This document shows, one piece after another, positions 1 through 9,603 of a DNA stretch of 64,000 nucleotides; the stretch's first letter is position 1, and the number at the start of each line of letters is the position of its first letter. The DNA is from Naasia lichenicola (GTDB lineage Bacteria; Actinomycetota; Actinomycetes; Actinomycetales; Microbacteriaceae): assembly GCF_004801885.1 (NCBI RefSeq), contig NZ_SSSM01000001.1, positions 372,001-436,000 of the forward strand, in the 5' to 3' direction. The notes under the pieces were generated by a model. The model made no database searches, was not told the DNA's origin, and saw nothing but the letters and a program-made list of their open reading frames with translations. The position numbers were made by a program, and so were the translations under genes.

Positions 1-1
1 A

Positions 2-624
<623 letters not shown>

Positions 625-625
<1 letters not shown>

Positions 626-954
626 TGGTCGTCTCGCTCACTCCCGAGCGCTGGGACGAGATCTCCGAGGCGCTGAAGGACGTCGTCGACCCCGAGCTCG
701 GCGTGAACGTCGTCGATCTCGGATTGATCTACGACCTCAACTGGGACGAGGAGAACGACGCACTCGTCATCTCGATGACGCTGACCTCGGCGGGCTGCCC
801 GCTGACGGACGTCATCGAGGAGGAGACCGCCGAGGCGCTCGACGGGCACGCCGATCGCTTCCGGATCAACTGGGTCTGGATGCCGCCGTGGAGCCCCGAG
901 AAGATCACCGACGACGGCCGCGAGATGATGCGCGCGATTGGCTTCTCGATGTAG
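625..954 (+). CDS. DUF59 / metal-sulfur cluster assembly factor (SufT-like)
   Basis: Small (109 aa) MIP18/PaaD-like DUF59 protein, the family that helps insert or mature Fe-S clusters as the last gene of suf operons. The family features VDPELG (residues 21-26) and the reactive-cysteine motif TSAGCP (Cys58) are present. It starts inside the sufC stop codon (ATGA overlap), which supports co-translation. A 15-bp hairpin straddles its stop codon and probably ends the operon. Exact biochemical role in actinobacteria is inferred from context (SufT-like). Confidence 0.9.
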
Positions 955-975
955 CGCTCCGCGCTACATCGAGAA
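943..975 (+). terminator. Hairpin straddling the suf operon stop codon
   Basis: A perfect 15-bp inverted repeat (943-957 with 961-975, loop TCC) contains the TAG stop codon of the DUF59 gene. There is no U-tract, as is common in high-GC actinobacteria. It is a likely terminator or 3'-end stabiliser of the suf mRNA. Confidence 0.6.
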
Positions 976-982
976 GAAGCCC

Positions 983-1028
983 GTTGGCTGAGTATGCACG
1001 CGCGCCAGCGCGGGCTTATCGAAGCCGG
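983..1028 (+). repeat. Divergent copy of the GTTGG..GAG palindromic intergenic repeat
   Basis: Starts GTTGGCTGAGTA and ends TTATCGAAGCCGG around a GC-rich core (GCGCGCCAGCGCG). It matches the frame of the better-conserved copies elsewhere in the window but with several substitutions. It lies between convergent genes. Confidence 0.5.
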
Positions 1029-1050
1029 TTGCGCAGAGCACCACGCTGAA

Positions 1051-1099
1051 AAGCCGAAAAGTGCCGTTATGACTCGCTCATAACGGCACTTTTCGGCTT
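1051..1099. terminator. Bidirectional terminator between the suf operon and bioY
   Basis: Perfect 22-bp inverted repeat, arms 1051-1072 and 1078-1099, 5-nt loop CTCGC. The arms read AAGCCGAAAAGTG on both strands, giving a run of A/T at the stem base in both directions. It sits midway between two convergent genes, so it can end transcripts from either side. Confidence 0.8.
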
Positions 1100-1113
1100 C
1101 TCAGCGAACCGAC

Positions 1114-1725
1114 TCAGCTCCGACGCCCGCGATCCGCCGCGAACCAGCCCGCACGGATGACTCCGGCGGCGACAACGGCCTTGATCACGCCGCCGATGAT
1201 GAACGGGTAGAGGCCAGCGACGAGGGTCTGCTCGATCGTCAGGCCTAGGGTGAAGCCGAGCCAGGGCAGACCGACCGCGAATACGGCCGCCGATCCGGCG
1301 AAGTAGCTCACGAGCCCGCCGGCGAACGACTTCGCCCAGCGGCGCTCGGCGAGATAGCCGGTGAGCGCGGCGGCGAGGACGAAGCCGACGATGTATCCGC
1401 CCGTCGCTCCGAACAGGACTCCGACGCCGTGGCTCGCGTCGCTGAAGACGGGAAGTCCGAGCGCTCCGACGAGAGCGTAGACGCCCATGGAGATCGCTCC
1501 CCGCGCGGCGCCGAGGGATCCGCCGACGAGCAGCACGGCGAGCGTCTGTCCGGTGATCGGAACGGGCCAGAGCGGGATGGCGACCTGTGCGAGCACCGCG
1601 GTCAGCGCCGCACCGAGCAGCACGAGCACGGCGTCCGTCGCGAGGGTCCGGGGGATCACCCGATCGGCGAGCACCGTGCGGCGGATGGCGACCGATCCGG
1701 CGGGAGTTGCGGGAGTGCGGGTCAT
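1114..1725 (-). CDS. bioY: BioY biotin transporter (ECF S-component)
   Basis: Integral membrane substrate-binding component of a biotin ECF importer. The 203-aa product has about six hydrophobic segments and the family's typical GQTLAVLLVGGSLG and GATGGYIVGFVLA stretches. An SD (GAGGAG) lies just before the ATG. The energising BioM/BioN genes are not adjacent, so it either uses a shared ECF module encoded elsewhere or works alone, as some BioY proteins do. The gene is monocistronic, between a bidirectional terminator and the divergent ABC-F gene. Confidence 0.93.
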   Translation of the reverse strand: MTRTPATPAGSVAIRRTVLADRVIPRTLATDAVLVLLGAALTAVLAQVAIPLWPVPITGQTLAVLLVGGSLGAARGAISMGVYALVGALGLPVFSDASHGVGVLFGATGGYIVGFVLAAALTGYLAERRWAKSFAGGLVSYFAGSAAVFAVGLPWLGFTLGLTIEQTLVAGLYPFIIGGVIKAVVAAGVIRAGWFAADRGRRS

Positions 1726-1837
1726 CGGGCTCCTCGGGAGTGCGAGTTCAACGCCTCGTCCACGGCCTCTGACCCGCGTGCGGACAGCGCCCGAGGAAGA
1801 TCGGAACGGTGCGACGGCCGGTCGGCCGCCGTGAATT

Positions 1838-1843
1838 TATACT
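1838..1843 (+). promoter_or_regulatory. Possible -10 (TATACT) for the ABC-F gene
   Basis: TATACT in an unusually AT-rich patch of the 221-bp bioY/ABC-F divergent region, about 100 nt before the GTG start. No convincing -35 is seen. The implied 5' leader of about 95 nt would suit the leader-mediated control known for some ABC-F genes, but that is inference. Confidence 0.3.
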
Positions 1844-1946
1844 AGAGGGCCCGCCGATTCCGGCCAGGCTCTCAGCGACACTGTTCGTCGCACCCCGGAG
1901 GGGCGCGCAGAGCGTCGGCCTCCGCACGAAGAAATGGACTACGCCT

Positions 1947-3545
1947 GTGCTCGCCGTGCACGACCTCGAGATCCGGATCGGAGCGCGCGTCCTCATGGAG
2001 GGCGTCAACTTCCGTGTCTCACCGGGCGACAAGGTGGGGCTGGTGGGACGCAACGGCGCGGGCAAGACCACCCTCACGAAGACCCTCGCGGGGGAGACCC
2101 TGCCCACCGGCGGCAAGATCGAGCGCCACGGCGAGATCGGCTACCTGCCGCAGGATCCCCGCTCCGGCGACCCGGAGGAGCTGGCCCGCACCCGGATCCT
2201 CAACGCACGCGGCCTCGGATCCCTGGTGCTCGGCATGACCGAAGCGACCGTCGGCATGGCGAGCACGGACGAGAAGGTCGCCGCGAAGGCGATGAAGCAG
2301 TACGGCGACCTCAACGACCGCTTCCTCGCCCTCGGCGGCTACGCGGCAGAGGCGGAGGCCGCCTCCATCGCGAGCAACCTCAGCCTGCCCGACCGCATCC
2401 TCGATCAGCCGCTCAAGACCCTGTCCGGTGGTCAGCGTCGTCGGATCGAGCTCGCCCGCATCCTGTTCTCGGGCGCCGAGACGATGATCCTCGACGAGCC
2501 GACCAACCACCTCGACGCCGACTCCGTGGTGTGGCTGCGCGAGTTCCTCAAGGGCTACTCCGGTGGCGTGATCGTGATCAGCCACGATGTCGAGCTGGTC
2601 GGCGACACGGTGAACCGGGTCTTCTACCTCGACGCCAACCGATCGGTCATCGACGTCTACAACATGGGCTGGAAGCACTACCTGCGCCAGCGCGAGGCGG
2701 ATGCGGAGCGTCGCAAGAAGGAGCGCGCCAACGCCGAGAAGAAGGCGGGCGTGCTGCAGCTGCAGGCGGCCAAGTTCGGCGCGAAGGCCTCGAAGGCCGC
2801 CGCCGCACATCAGATGGTCCGCCGCGCCGAGAAGCTGCTCGAGGGCCTCGAGGACGTCCAGGTGCAGGATCGGGTCGCCAAGCTGCGCTTCCCCGATCCG
2901 GCACCCGTCGGCAAGACGCCGATCATGGCCAACAACCTCAGCAAGTCCTACGGCTCGCTCGAGATCTTCACCTCCGTCGACCTCGCGATCGATCGCGGCT
3001 CCAAGGTCGTCGTGCTCGGCCTGAACGGAGCAGGCAAGACGACGCTGCTGCGCATCCTCGCGGGCGTTGATCAGGCCGACACCGGGGTGATCGAGGCAGG
3101 TCACGGCCTGCGAATCGGCTACTACGCCCAGGAGCACGAGACGCTCGACGTCAAGCGCAGCGTGGTGCAGAACATGCTGAGCGCGTCGCCCAACATCAAC
3201 GAGACCGAAGCCCGCCGCGTGCTCGGCTCGTTCCTGTTCACCGGTGACGACGGTGCGAAGCCCGCCGGCGTCCTCTCCGGTGGGGAGAAGACCCGCCTCG
3301 CGCTGGCCATGCTGGTGGTCTCGTCGGCCAATGTGCTGATGCTCGACGAGCCGACGAACAACCTCGACCCGGCCAGCCGCGAGGAGATCCTCGGGGCACT
3401 CGCCGCCTACACCGGCGCCGTGATCCTGGTCAGCCACGACGAGGGCGCGGTCGAGGCCCTCAACCCGGAGCGGGTGCTCATCATGCCCGAGGGCACAGAG
3501 GACCTCTGGACCAAGGACTACATCGACCTGATCACCCTCGCCTAG
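1947..3545 (+). CDS. ABC-F family ATPase (ribosome-associated)
   Basis: Soluble double-ABC ATPase (532 aa from the GTG at 1947) with no membrane segments. Walker A motifs GRNGAGKT (about residue 34) and GLNGAGKT (about 358) each have their own signature (LSGGQRRR, LSGGEKTR) and Walker B (ILDEPTNHLD, MLDEPTNNLD). They flank a lysine/alanine-rich linker, the ABC-F architecture that acts on translating ribosomes. The frame is open upstream to 1809, but homology-like sequence begins LAVHDLEIRIG at 1947, and the upstream extension is basic, low-complexity DNA. Whether it is an EttA-like housekeeping factor or an antibiotic-protection protein cannot be decided here. Confidence 0.9.
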   Translation: MLAVHDLEIRIGARVLMEGVNFRVSPGDKVGLVGRNGAGKTTLTKTLAGETLPTGGKIERHGEIGYLPQDPRSGDPEELARTRILNARGLGSLVLGMTEATVGMASTDEKVAAKAMKQYGDLNDRFLALGGYAAEAEAASIASNLSLPDRILDQPLKTLSGGQRRRIELARILFSGAETMILDEPTNHLDADSVVWLREFLKGYSGGVIVISHDVELVGDTVNRVFYLDANRSVIDVYNMGWKHYLRQREADAERRKKERANAEKKAGVLQLQAAKFGAKASKAAAAHQMVRRAEKLLEGLEDVQVQDRVAKLRFPDPAPVGKTPIMANNLSKSYGSLEIFTSVDLAIDRGSKVVVLGLNGAGKTTLLRILAGVDQADTGVIEAGHGLRIGYYAQEHETLDVKRSVVQNMLSASPNINETEARRVLGSFLFTGDDGAKPAGVLSGGEKTRLALAMLVVSSANVLMLDEPTNNLDPASREEILGALAAYTGAVILVSHDEGAVEALNPERVLIMPEGTEDLWTKDYIDLITLA

Positions 3546-3582
3546 ACGCGCGCTCCTCAGGCATCGATCGGCCCCGGGCCCC

Positions 3583-3680
3583 GGTTGCTGAGCCGGGCGC
3601 GCAGCGCCCGTGTCGAAGCCCGGTGGGGAAGCCTGTCCGGTGGCTGAGCCGGGCGCTCAGCGCCCGCGTCGAAGCCCGGT
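3583..3680 (+). repeat. Two tandem palindromic intergenic repeats
   Basis: Two near-identical 42-bp copies (3583-3624 and 3639-3680) starting GGTKGCTGAGCCGGGCGC and ending GTCGAAGCCCGGT, separated by 14 bp. The core GGGCGC...GCGCCC is palindromic. They fill the 209-bp space between two convergent genes and are a subtype of the repeats at 25268 and 62466. Confidence 0.75.
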
Positions 3681-3754
3681 CCACGTGACGGAGATGGTCA
3701 GCTCGATCTCGTCGAGCCAGCCATCTGCGTCACCTCGGTCCACAGCTCTGCGAC

Positions 3755-4810
3755 TCAGCGCGCTGGCAGGCTCGGCTGCTGCTGAGTGATGCAGTGGATC
3801 CCGCCGCCGCGTGCGTACAGCTCGCGGGCGTCGACGGTGACCACCGTGCGACCCGGGTACTGCTCGGCGAGGATCCCCGCGGCGACCTCGTCCATCGGGT
3901 CGTCGAAGCCGCAGGCGATCACGCCGCCGTTGACGAGCACGTGGTTGACGTAGCTGTAGTCGACCCAGTCGTCGACGCCCTCCACATCCTTCGCGCGCAG
4001 CTTCGACGGAGCAGGGAGACGGACGACGTCGAGCGCGTTGCCGGCGGCGTCTCGGGATTCGGCCAGGCGGGCGACCACCTCTGCGGTGACCTCGTGATCG
4101 GGGTGCGACGGATCCGTCTGGTCGTGCACGAGCACCCGGCCGGGAGCGGCGAACGCCGCGACGATGTCGACGTGGCCCCGAGTGCCGAACCTCTCGTAGT
4201 CGCGGGTGAGGCCGCGATCGAGCCAGATCGCGGTGGTCGCCCCGATGGTGCGCAGCATCTCGGCTTCGATCTCCACACGGCTGAGGTGCGCATTGCGCCC
4301 CTGGCCGCGCTGGACCGTCTCGGTCAGCAGCACCGTGCCACGACCATCGACATGGATGCCGCCGCCCTCGTTCACGATCGAGCTCGCGATCCGCTCGCCG
4401 CCCGACCAGCCGAGCACGCTCCGGGCGATCTCGTGGTCCTTGCCCCACACCGCCCAGTCGGGCGCGCCCCAGCCGTTGAAGATCCAGTCGACGCCGCCCA
4501 GCTTCGGACCGCCCTCGGCGTCGCGATCGATCACGTAGGTGGGACCCACGTCGCGCATCCATGCGTCGTCGAGCGGCGCCTCGCGCAGCTCGATCGAACC
4601 CGAGAGGTGCGCGCGCGCCGCGTCGAGATCCGCGGGGTCGACGACAACCGTGACGGGCTCGAACTCGGCGGCCGCGTTGGCCACAGCGGCCCAGGTGCGC
4701 TGGGCGGCGAGCGCCGTCTCGTCGGAGTCGCCGAGGGCGTAGCCGCCGACCGGCCAGGCGAGCCACAGTCGGTCGTGGGGGTCGCCCTCCCAGGGCATCA
4801 TCCAGGTCAT
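3755..4810 (-). CDS. aguA: Agmatine deiminase
   Basis: Cytoplasmic guanidino-group hydrolase of the peptidyl-arginine-deiminase-like superfamily, which turns agmatine into N-carbamoylputrescine and ammonia. The 351-aa product has the family signatures WMRDVGPTYV, NEGGGIHVDG and the catalytic GGGIHC motif, with the nucleophilic Cys near residue 340, 12 residues from the C-terminus. The ATG at 4810 is chosen because it opens MTWMMPWEGDPHDRLWLAWP, as in the family, and a TAGCCT -10 hexamer ends 7 nt upstream (leaderless). It diverges from a YtcJ-type amidohydrolase and lies close to a Pot-type importer, which fits polyamine use. Confidence 0.9.
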   Translation of the reverse strand: MTWMMPWEGDPHDRLWLAWPVGGYALGDSDETALAAQRTWAAVANAAAEFEPVTVVVDPADLDAARAHLSGSIELREAPLDDAWMRDVGPTYVIDRDAEGGPKLGGVDWIFNGWGAPDWAVWGKDHEIARSVLGWSGGERIASSIVNEGGGIHVDGRGTVLLTETVQRGQGRNAHLSRVEIEAEMLRTIGATTAIWLDRGLTRDYERFGTRGHVDIVAAFAAPGRVLVHDQTDPSHPDHEVTAEVVARLAESRDAAGNALDVVRLPAPSKLRAKDVEGVDDWVDYSYVNHVLVNGGVIACGFDDPMDEVAAGILAEQYPGRTVVTVDARELYARGGGIHCITQQQPSLPAR

Positions 4811-4817
4811 GGGGTCG

Positions 4818-4823
4818 AGGCTA
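4818..4823 (-). promoter_or_regulatory. -10 element of a leaderless agmatine deiminase mRNA
   Basis: TAGCCT on the minus strand, 7 nt before the ATG at 4810, with no SD in between. It belongs to the window-wide TANNNT series. Confidence 0.55.
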
Positions 4824-4899
4824 TCGATTCCGACGGTCCGATCGCCTGCGGACCGACGATCTGCTCCGTGTTCGGGTGCTCCCGCTCCGATCACTCGGA

Positions 4900-4905
4900 T
4901 AGCGT
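4900..4905 (+). promoter_or_regulatory. -10 element of a leaderless amidohydrolase mRNA
   Basis: TAGCGT ending 6 nt before the ATG at 4912; no SD is present. Confidence 0.55.
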
Positions 4906-4911
4906 GTCGCC

Positions 4912-6576
4912 ATGCCTACCGACCTCGTCCTCCTGTCCGGCCGCGTCTTCACGGGCACGGAGCTGCATCCCACCGCGACGGCCGTCGCCCTCTCCGACGG
5001 CGTCATCGTCGCCATCGGATCGGATGACGAGGCGCAGGCGGCGGTCTCACCGGATGCGGAGCGGGTGGACGTGGCCGGCGGGCTGATCACCCCCGGATTC
5101 ATCGACTCCCACGTGCATGCCGTTCAGGGCGGGCACGAGCGGCTCACCTGCGACCTGACGGACAGCACCGATGCGGCCTCGACGCTCGAGATGGTCGCCG
5201 CCTACGCGGCCGAGCATCCCGATGACGAGTGGATCATCGGCGGCGGCTGGCACATGCCGTTCTTCGAGGGCGGCAATCCGCGCGCCGAGCTGCTCGAGGA
5301 GGCGGTGCCCGGCCGCAAGATCTACCTCGTCAACGCCGACCATCACGGCGCGTGGGTGTCGCCCGCGGCGCTCGCGGCGGCGGGCATCACGAAGGACACC
5401 CCGAACCCGGCGGACGGCCACATCGACCGCGACGAGGAGGGCAACCCGTGGGGCACCCTCCAGGAGGGCGCGATGGATCTGCTCGAGCACCTGCTGCCCG
5501 TCCCCGACGACGCGGCCTACGTCGCAGCGCTCGAGGAGACGCAGCGGTACCTCCGCAGCTTCGGAGTGACGGGCTGGCAGGACGCGATCGTCGGCGCCTA
5601 CGCCGGCATGCGGGACACCTCCGACGCCTACATCGAGGCGATCGAATCGGGCCGGCTCACCGCGCACGCGACCGGCGCGCTCTGGCTCACCCGCGGATTC
5701 GGACTCGACGATGTCGACGACGTGGTCGCGGACATGGTGGGTCGGCGCGATCGGATCGGCACCCGCAGCAACACGGCGGGCGGCACCTTCCGCACTCCGA
5801 CGATCAAGATCATGCAGGACGGCGTTCCCGAGAGTCAGACCGCCGCCATGAAGAAGCCCTACCTCGACGCCTGCGGACATCCGACCTCGCACCTCGGTCC
5901 CTCGCACTTCCCGCCCGCGGTGCTCGACGCGACCACCCGTCGGCTCGCCGGCGAGGGCTTCCAGCTGCACATCCACGCGATCGGCGACCGCGCGATCGCG
6001 GAGGCCCTGCACGCCATCCAGGGGGCGAACGAGGTCGCGGACATCGCGGACACCCGCCATCACATCGCGCATCTGCAGCAGGTGGACCCGGCCGACATCG
6101 CGCTGATGGCCGAGATCGGCGCGACCGCGAATCTTCAGGCGCTGTGGGCCTGCAGCTCCGATCAGATGACAGAGCTCAACCTTCCCATCGTGGGCGAGGA
6201 CCGCTTCAACGCCCAGTATCCGTTCGCCTCGATGGCCGCCGCGGGAGTCCCGCTCGCCATGGGATCGGACTGGCCGGTGTCGACGCCGGACCCGTGGCAG
6301 GCCATCCACGTCGCCGTCACCCGGATCGAGCCGGGCGACACGACCTCTGCGCCGCTCGGCTCGGGGGAGGAGCTCACCCTCACGCAGGCCATCGCTGCAT
6401 ACACCTCAGGATCGGCGCGAGTCACGCACCATGACGGACGCGGCGTGATCGAGATCGGTGCGCCCGCGGATATCGCCGTCACCGACCGGGACCCGTTCGC
6501 GGTCCCGCCGCTCGAGCTGCACACGGTCACGAACGTGCTCACCGTCAGCGATGGGGTCGTCGTCTACCGCGCCTGA
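4912..6576 (+). CDS. Amidohydrolase family 3 (YtcJ-like)
   Basis: Metal-dependent hydrolase of the YtcJ branch of the amidohydrolase superfamily (554 aa). The N-terminal metal-binding HVH lies at residues 67-69 in GFIDSHVHA. Further family signatures are HIHAIGDRA and the C-terminal GSDWPVSTPDPW near 450. The composite beta-sandwich (residues 1-60 plus the C-terminal strand ending DGVVVYRA) and barrel layout is typical. It diverges from agmatine deiminase with only 101 bp between starts. A role in hydrolysing a polyamine-derived amide is possible, but substrate specificity in this family is not readable from sequence. Confidence 0.85.
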   Translation: MPTDLVLLSGRVFTGTELHPTATAVALSDGVIVAIGSDDEAQAAVSPDAERVDVAGGLITPGFIDSHVHAVQGGHERLTCDLTDSTDAASTLEMVAAYAAEHPDDEWIIGGGWHMPFFEGGNPRAELLEEAVPGRKIYLVNADHHGAWVSPAALAAAGITKDTPNPADGHIDRDEEGNPWGTLQEGAMDLLEHLLPVPDDAAYVAALEETQRYLRSFGVTGWQDAIVGAYAGMRDTSDAYIEAIESGRLTAHATGALWLTRGFGLDDVDDVVADMVGRRDRIGTRSNTAGGTFRTPTIKIMQDGVPESQTAAMKKPYLDACGHPTSHLGPSHFPPAVLDATTRRLAGEGFQLHIHAIGDRAIAEALHAIQGANEVADIADTRHHIAHLQQVDPADIALMAEIGATANLQALWACSSDQMTELNLPIVGEDRFNAQYPFASMAAAGVPLAMGSDWPVSTPDPWQAIHVAVTRIEPGDTTSAPLGSGEELTLTQAIAAYTSGSARVTHHDGRGVIEIGAPADIAVTDRDPFAVPPLELHTVTNVLTVSDGVVVYRA

Positions 6577-6619
6577 AGCCCGCCGCTCGGTGCGGTGCGA
6601 TGCGGCCGCAACGCGCGCA

Positions 6620-6988
6620 TCAGAGGGTGATGTAGAGCTTCCGCAGGGGTTCGGCGACGGTCCAGATGGTGCGCGTGCCGGCCGCCAGGCGCACCAGGTC
6701 TCCGGGGGAGAGGGCGAGCGTGCGGTCCTCGTCGACGAAGAGGATCGTCGCGGCGCCCGAGAGCACGACGAAGACCTCCTCCACCTCGGTGTCGCTCATC
6801 GCGCCGACGCTCATCTCCCAGACGCCGATCTCGATCCCGCTGCTGCCGTCCTGCTGGCCGGAGGCGAGCGTCACGGAGCCGGTCGTGGGCGCACCATCCT
6901 CCCGCTGGGCCTCCGGCACCCGCTCGTGCTCGACGGCCAGCGCCTCCAGAGCTGCGGAGTGATTGGGCCTGATCAGCCATTCGGTCAT
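6620..6988 (-). CDS. Small cupin-domain protein
   Basis: Single-domain cupin of 122 aa. The sequence [18 protein letters not shown]...[13 protein letters not shown] fits cupin motif 1 (here E-rich and lacking the full HxH set) and motif 2. Proteins of this kind often sit beside amine/amino-acid catabolism genes; whether this one is an enzyme or a binding protein is unknown. It is divergent from the Pot importer operon, sharing a 227-bp intergenic region. No clear SD or leaderless -10 is seen at its ATG. Confidence 0.8.
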   Translation of the reverse strand: MTEWLIRPNHSAALEALAVEHERVPEAQREDGAPTTGSVTLASGQQDGSSGIEIGVWEMSVGAMSDTEVEEVFVVLSGAATILFVDEDRTLALSPGDLVRLAAGTRTIWTVAEPLRKLYITL

Positions 6989-7114
6989 GCGGTATCCCCG
7001 GATTCTGCGGTTTTCGTGGCCGGATCGCTCGTTCGCGGACGATTTCGTCAGCGGTGACGAGGAACCTTCACCGTTTCGATTGTGTAAAAAGTATCGCCGA
7101 GCGGCCGGTTCAGG

Positions 7115-7144
7115 TTGTCACAGCGGCTCTCAGTGACCTACTTT
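7115..7144 (+). promoter_or_regulatory. Probable promoter of the pot operon
   Basis: TTGTCA (7115-7120), an 18-bp spacer and TACTTT (7139-7144), in the divergent region before potA. The implied leader is about 65 nt and carries the GAGGAG SD at 7199-7204. Confidence 0.4.
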
Positions 7145-7215
7145 CGGCAGAGACGAACCTCTGCGCGATTCATCCTGCGCGCCCCGTGACCGGCCGTCGA
7201 GGAGCCACTGCACAA

Positions 7216-8349
7216 ATGACTTCAACCGCTGAGACGGAGATCGACTTCAAGACGGTGGAGCACTCCACCGCTCCGGGGCGCGTGACGCTGTCCGGAGTAT
7301 CCAAGCTCTACGGCAAGAACTACGCCGTCCAATCCCTCGACCTCGACATCAGGGCAGGCGAATTCATCTCCCTGCTCGGCCCCAGCGGCTGTGGCAAGAC
7401 CACCACCCTCCGGATGATCGGCGGGTTCGAGTACCCCGACGAGGGATCGATCTCGATCTCCGACGTCGTGATGCAGGATCTGCCGCCGCACAAGCGTCCC
7501 GTCAACACCGTCTTCCAGGCCTACGCCCTGTTCCCGCACATGTCCGTCGCCAAGAACGTGGCGTACGGCCTCGGCTACGCCAAGGTGCCCAAGAGCGAGA
7601 TGGGTCAGCGGGTCGGCGACGCCCTGGCCATGGTGAGGATGAAGCACCTCGCGGACCGGATGCCGGCTCAGCTCTCCGGCGGTCAGCAGCAGCGCATCGC
7701 CCTCGCTCGCGCCCTCGTCAACCGCCCCTCGGTCCTGCTGCTCGACGAGCCCATGTCGGCACTCGACCGCAAGCTCCGCGAGGAGATGCAGATCGAGCTC
7801 AAGCTCCTGCAGCAGCAGCTCGGCACGACCTTCGTCTTCGTCACCCACGACCAAGAGGAGGCGATGACGATGAGCGACAGGATCGCCGTGATGAACGGCG
7901 GACGGATCGAGCAGATCGGCTCCCCGGCGGAGGTCTACGACTCCCCGACGACGGCGAACGTCGCTGGCTTCATCGGCCAGCAGAACTTCTTCACCGGCAG
8001 CGTCGAGAACACCGGCCCGGTCGGCGCGAGCGTCACCGTCCCCGGTGCGACCCTCGTGTCGGCGAAGGCACCGGGCCAGCCACTGGTGAAGGGCGGCCCG
8101 GCCACCGTCGCGGTCCGCCCCGAGAACGTCACCGTGACCGCCGGCGACGCGGCCGGCCCCAACCAGATCTCCGCCACCCTGATGAGCATCAGCCAGCTCG
8201 GCTCCTACCTCCAGGTGGTCATGCTGACCGCCGAGGGCCTCAAGGTCATGGCGCGCACCAACCGCACCGTCGACATGCCGACCCGCATCGGCGACGCCGT
8301 CACCGCGAGCTGGAGCGCGGAGAGCGTCACCATCTACCCGACCGCCTGA
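7216..8349 (+). CDS. potA: Polyamine-type ABC transporter ATPase (PotA-like)
   Basis: ATPase subunit (377 aa) of a spermidine/putrescine-type importer. Walker [10 protein letters not shown] is near residue 55, signature LSGGQQQR near 153, Walker [12 protein letters not shown] follows, and a C-terminal TOBE-type regulatory domain (about residues 270-377) is typical of PotA. The ATG at 7216, 11 nt after a GAGGAG SD, is preferred to the upstream in-frame start at 7054. First gene of a four-gene operon with binding protein and two permeases in the order A-D-B-C. Between agmatine deiminase and an FAD amine oxidase, polyamine or a related amine is the likeliest substrate. Confidence 0.88.
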   Translation: MTSTAETEIDFKTVEHSTAPGRVTLSGVSKLYGKNYAVQSLDLDIRAGEFISLLGPSGCGKTTTLRMIGGFEYPDEGSISISDVVMQDLPPHKRPVNTVFQAYALFPHMSVAKNVAYGLGYAKVPKSEMGQRVGDALAMVRMKHLADRMPAQLSGGQQQRIALARALVNRPSVLLLDEPMSALDRKLREEMQIELKLLQQQLGTTFVFVTHDQEEAMTMSDRIAVMNGGRIEQIGSPAEVYDSPTTANVAGFIGQQNFFTGSVENTGPVGASVTVPGATLVSAKAPGQPLVKGGPATVAVRPENVTVTAGDAAGPNQISATLMSISQLGSYLQVVMLTAEGLKVMARTNRTVDMPTRIGDAVTASWSAESVTIYPTA

Positions 8350-8432
8350 ACACCGGCAGCATCCGCAGCACCTTCACCACCAACCGCCCCGGCAGCCACA
8401 GCAACGCAGCCCCACCACTAGGAGAGCATTCC

Positions 8433-9584
8433 GTGCCCGACGTCCCCCAAGTCCGCATCCTCGCCCCGAAGCTCATGAGCAAGGAGCTCAGCCGGCGCCT
8501 GTTCCTGGGCGGTTCCGTCGCAGCGGGCGCGACCCTCGCGCTCGCGGCCTGCGCACCGGGCAGCACCACCGGCGGTCGCGGCACCGGCTCGCTCAACCTC
8601 TACACCTGGGGCACCTACGACGACCCCGAGGTGCTCACCGACTTCACCTCGGAGACCGGCGGACCCACGGTCGCGCTCGACAGTTACGGCTCGAACGAGG
8701 AGATGATCGCGAAGCTCGCCACCGCGAAGGGCACCAGCGGCTACGACCTGGTCGTCCCGACCCTCGGCTACGTGCCGCAGATGATCGAGCTCGACCTCCT
8801 GGAGAAGCTCGATCACTCCAAGCTCCCGAACATGAAGAACCTCGACTCGAACTACACGGGCACGAAGTTCGACGAGAACAACGACTACAGCATCCCGAAG
8901 GCGTGGGGCTCGGCCGGCTACGCCTACGACACCACGGTCGTCACCACGCCGATGACGACCTGGGACGACTTCTGGCGCGTCGCGCAGAACGAGGCCAGCG
9001 GATCGTTCTCGCTGCTCGACGACCCGAACGAGATCTTCTGGGCCTATGCCTTCTGGAAGGGCATCGACCCGGCCACCAACGACGAGGCCGACCTCGCCGG
9101 CTTCCAGGACTTCATCGTCAACACCATGGCGACCCACATCCAGGCCTTCGAGTCGTACCCCAGCGGCACGATCACCCAGAACGGCCGGATCCTCGCGCAT
9201 GCCTGGAACGGCGACGCGCGCCAGGGCATCATCGAGAACCCCGACCAGAGCCGCTACGTGTACGTGCAGCCCACCGAGGGCGGCGCGCTCTTCCAGGACA
9301 ACTGGAGCATCGTCAAGGGCTCGGCGAACGTGGACGCCGCGCACGACTTCATCAACTACGTGCTCGACCCCGCCGTGAGCCTCAAGGAGTGCATCTTCAT
9401 CGGCTACAACACCTGCGTGACGGGCATCGAGGAGGCGGCCACCGAGGGCGGCGACTTCGAGTTCCCGGAGTACGTGTTCTTCACCGAGGACCAGATCAAG
9501 GGCCTCGTCTTCGACGAGGTCGTGGAGTCGCAGGAGGAGCGCGTCTCCATCTACAACGAGCTGAAGGCCTCGGCAGGCCAGTGA
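8433..9584 (+). CDS. potD: Polyamine-type substrate-binding lipoprotein (PotD-like), Tat-type signal
   Basis: Extracellular solute-binding protein (383 aa from GTG 8433) of the PotD/PotF class. The N-terminus combines a twin-arginine motif (SRRLFLGG), a hydrophobic core and a lipobox (LALAAC), so it is probably Tat-exported and lipid-anchored. The mature part begins SLNLYTWGTYDDPEVL, the usual PotD opening. The GTG at 8433 has a GGAGAG SD at 6-nt spacing; an ATG at 8475 would give a more conventional signal length and cannot be excluded. It delivers the amine to the two permeases encoded immediately downstream. Confidence 0.88.
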   Translation: MPDVPQVRILAPKLMSKELSRRLFLGGSVAAGATLALAACAPGSTTGGRGTGSLNLYTWGTYDDPEVLTDFTSETGGPTVALDSYGSNEEMIAKLATAKGTSGYDLVVPTLGYVPQMIELDLLEKLDHSKLPNMKNLDSNYTGTKFDENNDYSIPKAWGSAGYAYDTTVVTTPMTTWDDFWRVAQNEASGSFSLLDDPNEIFWAYAFWKGIDPATNDEADLAGFQDFIVNTMATHIQAFESYPSGTITQNGRILAHAWNGDARQGIIENPDQSRYVYVQPTEGGALFQDNWSIVKGSANVDAAHDFINYVLDPAVSLKECIFIGYNTCVTGIEEAATEGGDFEFPEYVFFTEDQIKGLVFDEVVESQEERVSIYNELKASAGQ

Positions 9585-9603
9585 TCACGATGAACGCTGC
9601 GCG

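Noticed and set aside
2019-3437. Long minus-strand frame opposite the ABC-F ATPase
   Set aside because: Shadow of the real gene; no recognisable family features and no start signals.
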